Below, in pieces: positions 11,231-22,029 of a DNA stretch of 64,000 nucleotides. Source of the stretch: Beverwykella pulmonaria (Eukaryota > Ascomycota > Dothideomycetes > Pleosporales > Melanommataceae); assembly GCA_001599595.1 (NCBI GenBank), contig BCHH01000010.1:435667-499666 (forward strand), read 5' to 3'. A program made the position numbers and the translations under genes. Numbering within the stretch: position 1 is the stretch's first letter; each line of letters opens with the position of its first letter. The notes under the pieces are model-generated. The model was not told the origin of the DNA, did no database searches, and saw only the letters and a list, made by a program, of their open reading frames with translations.

Positions 11231-12584
11231 GTACCCATCGTATGGGGGAACACGATGCGATCGCACTCGACCGAATCATGACAAGGCGAGTGAGGTATGG
11301 AAGATAGGAGATTGGCATTGGAATGCGGAGTTGGATGCTCTGTACAGTACTATTTGTCCTGTACTGTGATGGGACGGCATTGTATTATTGTCCGAGAAGG
11401 AGTTCTGATTTCCTCTTTGTACGCTGTGCCAATTTGGCTTATCACATAAACTCCACAATGCTTGCACTTTACTTTCACCATTCACTCGATTGTACCTGGC
11501 ATTCCGCAATCATCGAATCGTCCCCTTGTACCCATTAGCTCCATCTAGCCATTACCCCAATCCAGCTAGCCCCACGCCAAACGCACAGAGCTGACTGCAC
11601 TTCTCGGTGCATCCCGGTATCCAGAAACACCAACTCTCTAATCACAATATCTACACCTTTTATGGCTAGCTGAAAGAGACCACTAGATGCCGTAACCGAG
11701 TTCCTATTCTGCTCTGCTCAGTGGCGGCTGATGCGATGAGTAAGACCTAGCCCCGATCATGTGCGGTCTCCCATTCCAATGCGGCAACATTGACGATGGG
11801 GTGTGGCGGTGGCCAGTACACGGAGATCAAAATCCGATTATGTGTTTCGATGGTTAGGGAGACGAGACGAAACGAGTTCGGGTATTGGCGGAGTTGGAGC
11901 TTTGCCTGGGACACATTGGAGTTGTGAGGTTTGGGTTGCCGCTGAGGTGTACGTTTGGGGGCGAATCGACGACGGAGTTCCGACATGGTGGTCATGAAGG
12001 AATAATTATAGGGGTATCTCGATTGCTGCGTTTTAGATTCGAGTTTTGGGAAGTAAGAGCGAGGCGTAAGCAAGAAGGAGAAATGACAATCTTTATCATG
12101 CTGTGCACTCGACAACTTCCTCTCATATTTTAGGACTTGCCAAATTTGAATTCAAAATGGTAGCGAGTGAGTGAGATAGTTGTAGTGTTTGGGTTGCAGA
12201 TATCACTGTCGGCTTATTTAATTGAATGCTTGCTTGCTTGCTTAATGATTGATTGATTTATTGATTGACTTACTAGTACTAGAGGTACTAGAGGTATATA
12301 TTGTACTTTCTCCTAGTTATGGACACTAGCATCCATCCCACATGCTTCCTTCCCACTCACCCATCATAAACAAAGCAAAGGTATCAAGAATGCCACACGG
12401 CAAGATCTCCCACTTCTCCTGCCTATTACCCCAAAATCAAAATCGTAAATGTAAAGCGTTGTGTATCAAAGAAGCCTCCAACTCTTTCCCTGAATGCCAG
12501 AACTCCGGACCCAAGCCTGAAACACCGTCGCTGCCAGAAATGCGATGCGAAACTCGTAGAATAGACGACACCAAGCGCAGTCGA
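11231..12584. other. Intergenic between convergent genes
   Basis: Downstream flanks of the sulfotransferase-like gene (plus) and the membrane protein gene (minus). It holds only short unsupported open frames and a TGCT/GATT microsatellite near 12227-12270. No RNA gene was recognised. Confidence 0.5.
12227..12270. repeat. TGCT / GATT microsatellite
   Basis: About four tandem TGCT units run directly into imperfect GATT units. Confidence 0.7.
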
Positions 12585-13650
12585 TCACACATGTCCCAAT
12601 TCAATCTCTCTCCTCCGCTCCTCGCGGCTGATACCCCGAGAATGTGTGCTCTGTGCGCCGATACTCGACGGTCTGTTCTGCGTTCGGCCCCGATCCCATC
12701 GCTCCCAGGCTTGGGCTTCTGTGAGGCTGTCGCCTCTGTTCCGGTTCCAGTCCGAATGCGTTTGTGGAGGCGTGCCTACGAGCTCAGAGCTATTCGCTAT
12801 GCGGTACCTCTCTTCCTGGTCCTCCGGGAGGTCTATTCGGAAGGTGGCACTCGAGGCGTCGGGGGAAGGCCCGGGGTCGGATTTCATGAGAAGCATGGCC
12901 ATTTGCTGGTTGATTCGGTCATCTTCTGAGAGCTGAATTTCGGGCGGGTGGGACGGGGGAGATCGCGTGGTGGTGGCGGGGTACATGTTTTGGATGTAGT
13001 TTGCGTAGTAGGATTGCTCGGACCATAGGTTTGCCGAGCGCGAGGTTCGCGCTTCTTTGATCTTGATGATGCGGCGGTGTGTCCAGAGGAGAAGCATGGC
13101 GTAGAGCATTGTCGAGGCAGTAGAGATGACGGTGCCGCTTATGGCGGCTGTGGCCCATTCGTAGCGGCGCGAGGAGAGGAAATTGTAGGCGATTGTGAGG
13201 AGGCCGATGGCCGAGGAGGTGAGGGCGGGTCTGTGTTCACTTGTGTCAGTCGGTGGCGTAGCAAGAGAGTGTGATGCAGGTAGGAGTCGTACAGGAAGAC
13301 AGCTTCGGCCTGGAACATTTCATTGCGACACGCGAAGCAGAGCAACGCCGTGAACGAGTAGCCAGCGGTGAGGAGCGCGACTACGAAGACAGAGAGGACA
13401 GCCTGGCTAAACTTGAGTTGAGGGTCTTTGGCATACAGACCCGGGAGGATCAGGTATCTGGGGGTCAAAGTGTCAGGTTCATGCGCATTTGTGAGCTTCT
13501 CGAGCTCGAATGGCGTGTAACATACCCTCCCAATATCATCCACGATGCAGCTAGGGCTATGAGGCGCCAGTACCAAGGCGCGGGCATCTCGCGTTCATGC
13601 TCGCGATTGTGCAGATTGATGTACTGTTTTGATTCGGATCGCATTGGCAT
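12585..13650 (-). CDS. Four-helix integral membrane protein of unknown function
   Basis: Model: complement(join(12585..13230, 13293..13457, 13526..13650)), 311 residues. Both introns (62 and 68 bp) have GTACG/GTATG donors and CAG acceptors. Four hydrophobic segments are visible: WYWRLIALAASWMILGG with YLILPG, QAVLSVFVVALLTAGYSF, ALTSSAIGLLTIAYNFL, and a stretch ending TMLYAMLLLW. A basic WTHRRIIKIKEAR follows, then a hydrophilic Ser/Pro/Arg-rich tail of about 170 residues, probably cytosolic. I chose the ATG at 13650 because upstream in-frame codons include only non-ATG starts; the MPAPWYW methionine is the alternative. It resembles lineage-conserved fungal hypothetical membrane proteins, but I cannot name a family or function. 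Confidence 0.8.
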
Positions 13651-16600
13651 CGGAGCGGTCGTGACAAACGATGGATGGTGGTCGGGGGCTGAAGCTGAGC
13701 TGTGAGCTATCCAGAGAAGGTTGGGGCTCAAGATGGCAGGCTTCAGCTCGCGCAGGCAGTGGTCACGGGAGACCCCTCATGCAGCGCAGAGCAGGCGTAG
13801 ATGAGGATAAACGAGTGTCGAGGTTCTTTCGCAGAGGTGATGGTCCTTCCAGGGCGAGGCGGCAAGACGGCTGCAATTCAGCCTAACGAGGGATTCCCAG
13901 GGCGGCGGATCGCTTCGCAGTTCGCTGGTTGCCTTCGTCCGGGGTGTATGGAGAGCGAGTGTTCTTGGTGGCACGGCAGAGGGTCGGCAAGCAGACGAGG
14001 ACGAAGGGTCGAGGACAGGCGCGGATGATATGTTTGCGGTGCGGCAGCAGCGGACAGGTCAGGAACAAAGTAGAGGATGACAACGCGAGGAAGCGCAGGC
14101 AAGGCGGAGTGCGGTGGAGTGCTCGCGACAAAAGAGGCAGAGGCCGGCCCCAGGCAGCGAGGGCACAGCAGCGAGCATACGAGGCGGAGGATCCGCCGCT
14201 CAGCCACGGACGAGTCGGCCCTGGTGGAGTGTCGACCAGCTACAACCATGACGGGTGCTGGTGCTGCCATTTTCGATTTCCGCCGGCGCCACAGCGAGTA
14301 CCACGGTGCTGCTGTCTGCGCTGCGGAGTCTGCTGAAAGAACAGCAGCTCTCCCGAGCACACCAAGCACTCTCTCGCCATCTCTCAGCACCACCCCAACG
14401 CCGTCGTCGTTGCCGCCAGCCCTATCCGCACTGGCAGCGATATCATACCATAGGGCTAACTTTGCAGCCGCAGTGAGGCCCGTGGACGCAGCCATCAAAC
14501 CGTCGAACGCGCTAGCCAAACGTTCCTGCCAGCTGTGTGCCCACGACTCGTCACCGCCGCTCGCCAGATATGCCTCGCGATGAACCATCCAAGAATGGTG
14601 ACCGCTGCCATGGAACAAGACCCTTTTTCTTTTTTTCTTCTTCTTCTTCTTTTCCCAATGCTTTCAGCCTCTTCAAGGTGATTGGGGACCAGAGTACATG
14701 GCGTCGACATCGTCCGCTGTTACGCCGCTGCTCCATCCTCTCCCCCCCAAATTTCCCAGCCATTCATCTGATCCCCCCAAATACAAACACTTCCTGACCT
14801 TTGCTTGTCCTCCCGCTCTCCCTCCCGTTTCACAATCAGACTTCAGTCGTAAGCGTAATCACCCGACGCTAGCTGCCCGAGCTATCCGTCTGAAGCATGA
14901 GGTCTGAATTGGAAAACCTCCGCCCTGCAAAGGCGCGCCCCATGAGGCTGACAGGATTCTTCGCCGCCCTCACAACCACGACTGGTACCGCATCGCGGAA
15001 CAGCTCGGGCATCATGAGTAACAGATATATGTGTCTTATACCGTACGCACGTCAAACTTGATCTGGACAGGCACCTGGAAATTGCGACGTCCTCTCGCCC
15101 GAGAGAACCCGACGGCACGTGCCCTCCTCATTCACTTCTAGCAACTTTCGGCCCGCCACGCAGCGCAAATCTAAGAGCGCGTCTGCGCAATCTTCAATAG
15201 AGGTTTCCGTGCTTGCCTCTATTCCAAAACTGGCACAGCAGACGATGGTCGCTTGTGCCTGAGCATCCTATGTCTCCAGCGCACCGCGTGCCCGCAGCCG
15301 CACCGCTGCGGACACTGCTCCGCCTCAAACTGGTAGGAACCAACCTCTCAATCCAACCATCCAAAGGGCCCACTGTGGTGGATGTGACTCTATATTCCTT
15401 GTTCTGCATTCCTCCAACCACCTTGTGCGCTTGGCTTCTCCACATTTCTTGGTCGCGATGCAAAACCTCTTTTATTCGATACAACATGTCTATTTTAGGC
15501 GCGGCTCTATGCTCGTATTTCTTTCGTACCATCTTTTTGGTACCACGATGGCTTTTCTTTCCTTCTTCTTCTTCTTCTTTCATGTCCCGTCCAAACAACT
15601 CAATCCACAAGTGCCCACCGCAGCCCCAGGATGGACCTTCCTTCTATCAAGGTCAGATAGACACGTCAGCTCCAGCCCAGAGCAACGCTTGTCTGTCAAA
15701 GCGTAACGACCACAAGCACAAACACATCATCTAGTGTCCACAATGACAGCACATCAAGCAACAAACATCACTTCTGCCGGGGATGGAAATGATTCGAACA
15801 AGCAATCTCAATCATCACCCGGCAATCACCGTCGACCCTAACTGTCGACCTGAAAAATCATTTACTAACCTCGCATCCCACATCTCGCAACGCCCTAAGA
15901 CGTCGCGTAGTTCCAATCTAGATCCTTTGCGCGCATACACACCACAATACTGTAGCATCCGGATGTTCGCGGAGGCAAATGCATGTGGAATAAACTCTGA
16001 TTTCTCATTTCTTCACTCAGCCTTACACACCCCGCCCTCCACTCTGCACTGTCACGCAATAAACTTCTCTAAATCATACTTTCCGCTATCGCTCTCTATC
16101 CGTATTACACACCTCTTAATCTCCTCATCATGAACGCATCAAAATCCGAGAACATCATCTTGTGTAAACCGTCTGTGACAAATTAATCCGTCTGGCACAC
16201 ATACCACTATCCATCGTATGAACTCACAACTCATTCCTTCTTTTTCCTGGGATTGCATGAATACTGTCTACAATGAGGTCTACTTCGACATTAGTTAAGC
16301 AGACAGATAGTTAATGAAGATAACACTTGCTTTTCCACACCAGCATACTCCGGCCTGACGTCGGAGTCCAAGGTTGTCCACTAGCAGTATGGTTTGAGAG
16401 GCTTTCTTTTCTTGGCACGGGTTGCATACACAGTCGCACCGCCACCACATCATCGCTAACCGAGAGTCCGAGACACGAGAATACGGAATCAGGCGCCCGT
16501 CCAGCGTGGATCTCGATCTCGATAAGCACGAGTGCGGGGCATGTTGTAAAATGTGACGTAATGATTGGAGGAAAGAGCGAGATATCGGGATGAGTGTAGA

Positions 16601-16763
16601 GGATGCAAACGGCCTTTGACATTACGCATTGTTTCACTGTGTACTCTCTCTGATGTCTGGTGTGTACTGTACAGCACGTTCACCCATTTAAACTTCTTCT
16701 CTTCCATGTCATTACAGCGCCTCACATCTACGCCTGCTCGGCACTCTTACCTCCTACTCCACA
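13651..16763. other. 3.1-kb intergenic region
   Basis: Upstream of the membrane protein gene and downstream of the PhoD gene. 13.65-14.6 kb is GC-rich and has overlapping open frames on both strands of up to about 250 codons with biased Ala/Arg/Ser composition and no domain; I regard them as composition artefacts. Polypyrimidine tracts lie near 14626-14655 and 15545-15580. The rest (15.7-16.7 kb) is rich in short pyrimidine runs and holds nothing I can name. Confidence 0.45.
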
Positions 16764-18702
16764 TCACAACACCGCCAGATCGGCATGGCTCACGAACCAC
16801 GTCCCATTCCCCGTGTCAACTGTAACGTTATTCTGCGCCACCTTTCCGCCCTTCAAGCTCCCACTCTCTACCACCCCACCGGCCACCGGCCTAGCCAACC
16901 TATTCTCCCCATTCTTCACTGTGAAATTCGCAATTGGGATCTCCCACGCATTCCTATTGACCACAGTCGGCAGACCAAAGTACTTGGCCTCGACCTCATC
17001 GTGACCAATGTGCAGTTCGTAGTAGCCCCGGTAGTACATATCCTGCCACTGGAGCTCCGGATTCGCGCCGACGATCCACGAGGAGAAGGCATTGGCCGAC
17101 GCAATGGAGACGTTTGCGCCTGCGGGCGATGGAGATGTGACACCCGAGCCGCCGAACTCGACGCCGATGGCGCCAGTGCCGGTGCTGCTGTTGTATGCCT
17201 TCTCACCAAGCCAGACTAGATCACTAACCCAGGAGGCGTGGCTGTCGCCGGCAAGGAATATATTGTTCCCAATCTTGTTGTCATAGAGCACAGCCAGCGT
17301 ACGATTACGATTTGCCTGGTACCCATCCCAGGTATCGTAGTTGAGGGGGTTTTCGTTGCCGAGGCCGATGGAGAGGTTCATATGGCTGAATATGATTTGT
17401 GACCCGATGAGGCGCCATGTTGCGCCGCGCTTCGATGACGACTTAAGCGTGTTGTAGAACCAGTTTTCTTGGTGCGAGCCCATGAGCGAGCGCGAGGCGT
17501 CGTTGGAGATGGAGTGGATGTAGCCGGTGTTCCAGTAGAGGTCGGTGATGGAGCGGTCGTATTGGCGGGTATCGAGCATAACGAGGTCGACGAGCTTACC
17601 GATGCTGAAGCTGCGCCAAATGCGTAGGTTGTCGTCCATGTCCACTTGGCGGATCGGCATCCACTCAAAGTACGCCCTCACAGCGTTCATCTTGCGTTGA
17701 TCGACGGATACGCCGCCATCGTGGACGAACGAGTCTTCAGTGTTGTTGAGTTCTGACGACCCGTCACGAAAGGTGTTATCGGCGACCTCATGATCGTCCC
17801 AGACTGGGATCCAAGGGAACCGTTGATGGCTGTCAAGTAGATCAAGATCGGTCCGGTACGTCGCGATTCTTTTTCTGTAATCGTACAAGGTGTAGATCTG
17901 TCTATCTGGCAGCGGAATGCGGTTGATGGTCTGGCCCCAGCCGTATTCGCCGTTTGCGTACTCGTAAATGTAATCACCGAGGTGGATGACATAGTCTACT
18001 GAGTCCTGGAAATAGGTTAGACTATTGAGATATCATCCTTTCTCCAAGCTGGCTCACCTTCCGCACCGCATTGCCATAAGCGTTGAAGTAGCCAAATGGA
18101 AAGTTGGAGCAAGAATACACAGCAAGCGAAACCTTTGTAATATCGTCATTCGCATCCGGCGTCGTCTTGGTCCTCCCGAGCGGGCTTTTGTTATCCGATT
18201 TACAGACGTTGAACTGGTAGTAGTACGTCGTAAACGGCTTCAAGTTCTTCGCCTCCACTTTAACCGTGTAGTCGATGTCCGAGCTAGTATATACCATCCC
18301 CGAGTCCGCTACATGTGCAAGCTTATCATCAGACGCGATCCTGTACTGTACGCAAACCGGCGCCTTCGACACAGAGACGTACTCCGCTGTATCGTGGTTG
18401 AAGAGCTTCGCGTATCCCGAGACGGTCACATTGGACTTGTCGTTGTCGCTGGAAGGACCGATGCGCGTCCAAAGAATTACGCTGTTTGGGTATGGATCTC
18501 CAGAAGCCACACCGTGTGTAAAGTGCAGCGTTGCGGGATCCCAGGGATTCGCGGGGTCATTCCGCTTGACGACCTTGTGAATGGATACGCCGAGAGAGGG
18601 ATGGTGCTCCGAGGGCGAGCGATAATTGATGTTCCTCGTCCAGCTGGCGCTCACGCCCACAATTGCGACCGAGGAAAGCGCAGAGAGCAGTTGGAGCTTC
18701 AT
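16764..18702 (-). CDS. phoD: Secreted PhoD-type alkaline phosphatase / phosphodiesterase
   Basis: Model: complement(join(16764..18005, 18058..18702)), one 52-bp phase-0 intron, 628 residues. The start at 18702 gives a signal peptide (MKLQLLSALSSVAIVGVSA). The N-terminal PhoD domain is shown by THGVASGDPYPNSVILWTRI. The metallophosphatase domain has the motifs HLGDYIYEY, WDDHEVADN, MLDTRQYDR, GSQIIFS and FLAGDSHASWVSDL, which supply metal ligands in this family. PhoD enzymes are Ca/Fe-dependent phosphomono- or diesterases used to scavenge phosphate outside the cell. Many NxS/T sites (such as NNTED, NSSTG, NGTW) fit a secreted glycoprotein. The gene is divergent from the FAD monooxygenase with about 810 bp between starts. 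Function at family level is secure; the substrate is not known. Confidence 0.92.
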
Positions 18703-19515
18703 GTTGGGCAATTGGCTCTGGGAGAGGGACACCTTTAGAGGCAGGCCTCGGGAGGCTCTATGGCCCTTTTGTAGCTTTCCAGGCCTGTACTCCTAGTATC
18801 TAGCAAGTGCTGCGCAGCCTCGGCCTAAAGACTGGAGGCGTGCATACTTGCGAGAATCTGGTGGTATTTCCTGCGGGGGCCCTCATCTCGCCCGGGGTAA
18901 GCGCACTTCCTAGAACTCCGATTTGCTGCGTCCCTGAAAACACGGGTGCTTGGGCGAGAAGCATGGGGCCTCATTGTGAGCGAGGAATCCTCATGTGTTG
19001 CATCCTCGCCGTGCGATTGGTGAGATACCGGCGAACGATATGACGTCTACGGCGTGGTAAAGCTTGGTAAAGCTTGTCTTTAGCCTGCCCACATGAGGAA
19101 GGTGGGATGTCGAGCCCTTGATGATACTATTCGAATGTTGGTGAGTTACTTGTCAGAAGTAATATGGAGATGGACCACGTTTGACAGGAGCGCTGTGTTA
19201 ATTACTGGTACCTTTCCATCGGCGCTCGGCACCATCGTAACCGCCGAGCTGAAGTCTGATTGGTAGGGCTGAGAAGACCTTGCGACAACACAGTCCCTAT
19301 TATGGCATACATTACGACGATGGCCTGCAAACTCGAGCAACGTAAGCGCTCTAGGCAGCAGGTAGGCACAATAGACCTTTATTAAATCTCGCCTTATTTC
19401 TTTGTTTGGCATTGAGATTCATCCAACTCCCGACATTCGAGACCAACATGCCTTCCTTTCAAAGCTCGACCTTTTAATATCAACACCAATACCTATACCA
19501 AGGTCAGCATCACCT
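18703..19515. other. Divergent promoter region, PhoD / FAD monooxygenase
   Basis: About 810 bases between two start codons pointing outward. A near-direct duplication GGTAAAGCTT occurs twice near 19055-19075. No further coding or RNA signal was recognised. Confidence 0.5.
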
Positions 19516-20772
19516 ATGACGCCCAACATCGCCATTATAGGTGCCGGCCCCGGTGGCTGCATGCTCGCGCGCCTGCTACACCAACACTCCATCCCCAGCA
19601 TAGTATTCGAAGCCGAGTCCTCGCCAGACTACCGCTCCCAAGGCGGCACCCTCGATATCCGGGCCTCCACTGGAATCGTCGCAATAACTGAAGCCGGTCT
19701 CTTATCCGAATTCAAGAAACACGCGCGCTACGACGACGAAAGTTTGCTCGTCTGTGACAAGAAGCAGACGACATGGATGCGCAGCAGTCCCCCGAAGAGA
19801 GGCAGTAAGAGAAAGAGTGGGTACGAAGCACCCGAGATTGATAGGGTGGTTTTGAGGAGGTTGCTGATGGAGAGTTTGCCACAGGGGTGTGTGAGGTGGG
19901 GTTATCGACTTCTGCGTGTTGAGTCTGAGCCAGAACTCACGCTGCACTTTGCGAACGGGGAAGTGGAGCGCGGCTTTGATCTCGCTATTGGTGCAGATGG
20001 GGCCTGGAGTAAAGTTCGCGATCTGCTGTCTTCAGAAAAGCCGTACTATTCGGGGATAGGAGGGTATAGCATGAGTATCCCGGACGCGGAGACGAGAGCA
20101 CCCGAGGCATACAAATTCGTGAATCGGGGGAATGTATTTGCGTATTCCGATGGGAAGAATGTGAACGGGCAGCAGCTGGGCGATGGGAGTATCAACGTCT
20201 CGTTTAACAGCCAGAAAGACGAGGATTACATTCAGAAATGCGGCTTCGATCCAAAGGACCTGAAGAGCGCGAAGAAGGCGGTTTTGGAAGAAATGCACGA
20301 CTGGAGCTCCGAGCTGGTGAATCTGGTGCAGAGCAGTACCGAGGAGTCGATGGTGTGGAGGAGCCACTACATGCTCCCTATTGGCTTCACATGGGAGCAC
20401 AAGAAAGGCGTTACGCTCCTGGGTGATGCGGCGCACCTCATGACCCCATTTGCGGGGATTGGGGTCAATATCGCGTTCTACGACGCAATGCTGCTCGCGC
20501 ATGCAATCGTCGACTCAATAAATTCAAAAAACGCGGATAGTCTAGATGCAAAGATTATCGAGTATGAAAGCAAGATGTGGGGGTTCGCAAAAGAGGCACA
20601 AGAGAAAACGCTGGGCAGCATGACCGATATGCTCCTTACGCCGGGGGCGCCACGAACATCTATCGAGTCTTGGATACTACGCCATGCGAAATCTGAGATT
20701 CCGAAGTGGGCACATCCTATTGCCACTGCTGTAGTATACATTGGCTACTTCTTCTACAAATTGTTTGTTTGA
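19516..20772 (+). CDS. FAD-dependent monooxygenase (TetX / p-hydroxybenzoate hydroxylase fold)
   Basis: Single exon, 418 residues. Near the start IAIIGAGPGGCMLARLL is the GxGxxG dinucleotide-binding loop, ending in FEAE. QGGTLDIRASTG is reminiscent of TetX-type enzymes. IGADGAWSKVRDLL is the DG motif region, and LLGDAAHLMTPFAGIGVN is the second FAD motif (GD). The last 20 residues are hydrophobic (AVVYIGYFFYKLFV) and may anchor the protein in a membrane. Such class A flavoprotein monooxygenases hydroxylate aromatic or polycyclic substrates using NAD(P)H and O2. The in-frame codons upstream of 19516 lack an ATG, so this start is chosen. There are no biosynthetic neighbours, so the substrate cannot be inferred. 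Confidence 0.9.
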   Translation: MTPNIAIIGAGPGGCMLARLLHQHSIPSIVFEAESSPDYRSQGGTLDIRASTGIVAITEAGLLSEFKKHARYDDESLLVCDKKQTTWMRSSPPKRGSKRKSGYEAPEIDRVVLRRLLMESLPQGCVRWGYRLLRVESEPELTLHFANGEVERGFDLAIGADGAWSKVRDLLSSEKPYYSGIGGYSMSIPDAETRAPEAYKFVNRGNVFAYSDGKNVNGQQLGDGSINVSFNSQKDEDYIQKCGFDPKDLKSAKKAVLEEMHDWSSELVNLVQSSTEESMVWRSHYMLPIGFTWEHKKGVTLLGDAAHLMTPFAGIGVNIAFYDAMLLAHAIVDSINSKNADSLDAKIIEYESKMWGFAKEAQEKTLGSMTDMLLTPGAPRTSIESWILRHAKSEIPKWAHPIATAVVYIGYFFYKLFV

Positions 20773-20901
20773 GCTGGTCGCAGTTAAAAGTGTATCAAGA
20801 TACCAATTCTTAAATCCAATCATCAACCTCTCGTGCCGTTATACCAGGGATACTCTAGTATGGAAATAATTGGGATGACCGGTAATCCGTGATCAAGGCG
20901 A

Positions 20902-22029
20902 TTACACCATGCGATCGTATGTCTTCGTGAATGGAGGATCTTCCGGAGGTTCATCAAAGTCCTCAGGCACCTGGATGAATCAGTGTCTGGTTCGTCGACC
21001 CATATAGCTACAAAATTGACGTACCTCTCCAATCCCTTCAGCAACATGGACTACCGACCCCTGGCCCACACCATCACATGTCTCGAGCTGGTGGTAGAAG
21101 ATTGCCCCGCGAGATGGAGGAGGGAGTTTGCAAGCAAGAAGCCTTCGATACACCTTCTTCACAACGCTCCCATTTCCAAGACGCATCGTGTGATCTAGCC
21201 AGCCTTGAATCCCCTCACACCGATTTTCTGGCAGATCCCAATTCCAGTATTCCCCGGCAGTTATTAGTACATCCACCTTCACCTCCTCAATCATGGGTAA
21301 ATGTTTCAAAATGGTGTCAATGGCGGCGGATACTGGGTTAGGCTTGGAGTCCGGAGCTGGAGTAGAATCGTCCTCCTCTTTCCGCGCTGATAGGACTTCG
21401 TCCGCCTGACCCGAAGACGTCCTTTTGACAAGAGATCTTTGTCGCCCTCTAACCCTGTTATGCCGCCGTTGTGGCCCTTTCCACCAGTCGTACGCGGCCC
21501 ACACAACAAACTTGATTTTTTTGACTCGAGTCAACAGTGGAAGTAAAGCTAGGAACCGCGGAGACGGCAGCTCACGAGCTGGAATAATCGCGCCCATATT
21601 TCCGCTAATAGTCCGCGCAATTTCCAAAGTAATCCGCACCGATCCGTCGTCCTTGGTCCTTTCCGCGAGCTCTTCAAGATCTGCATCTGCATCACTTTGT
21701 GCGACGAGAACATTGCCCTCTGGTGCTGCCTCTGGCACCAGATCGTTCCTCGTGATAGGATTTGAGGAGCTGAATAGGTAAGAAATGGTATCTAAACATT
21801 CTTCTCTTAGCTGTTTGCAGGTTCCCATAAGATTGGTTGGCGCTCGGGCGGGTACATAGATTCGCGTATCTATGTAAGTTTCCGGAGGCTTGTTGAGCCG
21901 ACGTAAAGAGCGTTCCGAAGTCCTCGGAGCTGAAGTGTAGATGCGCTGAGGGAGGGCAAGCAGCAGATAGATCTCGTCTCGGAGTTCGCGTGGCAGCGTA
22001 AGGAGAAGTGGCTGGGGGTTGGAGGCCAT
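20902..22029 (-). CDS. Uncharacterised fungal protein with LPRELRDEIY N-terminus
   Basis: Model: complement(join(20902..20970, 21025..22029)), 357 residues, one 54-bp phase-0 intron (GTACGT...CAG). The short second exon encodes VPEDFDEPPEDPPF and a tail ending DRMV; without it the frame runs into intron sequence. The N-terminal LLTLPRELRDEIYLLLALP resembles the F-box-like or 2EXR-type opening of many lineage-expanded hypothetical proteins in Dothideomycetes, followed by a region (NLMGTCKQLREECLD, LPLLTRVKKIKFVVW) in the usual order of that group. No catalytic motif is visible. A protein-interaction role is possible but unproven. Confidence 0.82.

Noticed and set aside
13878..14618. 246-codon open frame (minus), overlapped by a 168-codon frame on the plus strand at 14077-14583
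   Set aside because: Both are Ala/Arg/Ser-biased in a GC-rich segment, exclude each other and show no domain; probably composition artefacts.
15194..15610. 138-codon minus-strand frame with a Glu/Lys-rich start
   Set aside because: Charge comes from reading a CT tract in reverse; overlapping plus-strand frame, no domain.
18025..18738. 237-codon plus-strand frame
   Set aside because: Antisense shadow of the PhoD N-terminal exon.
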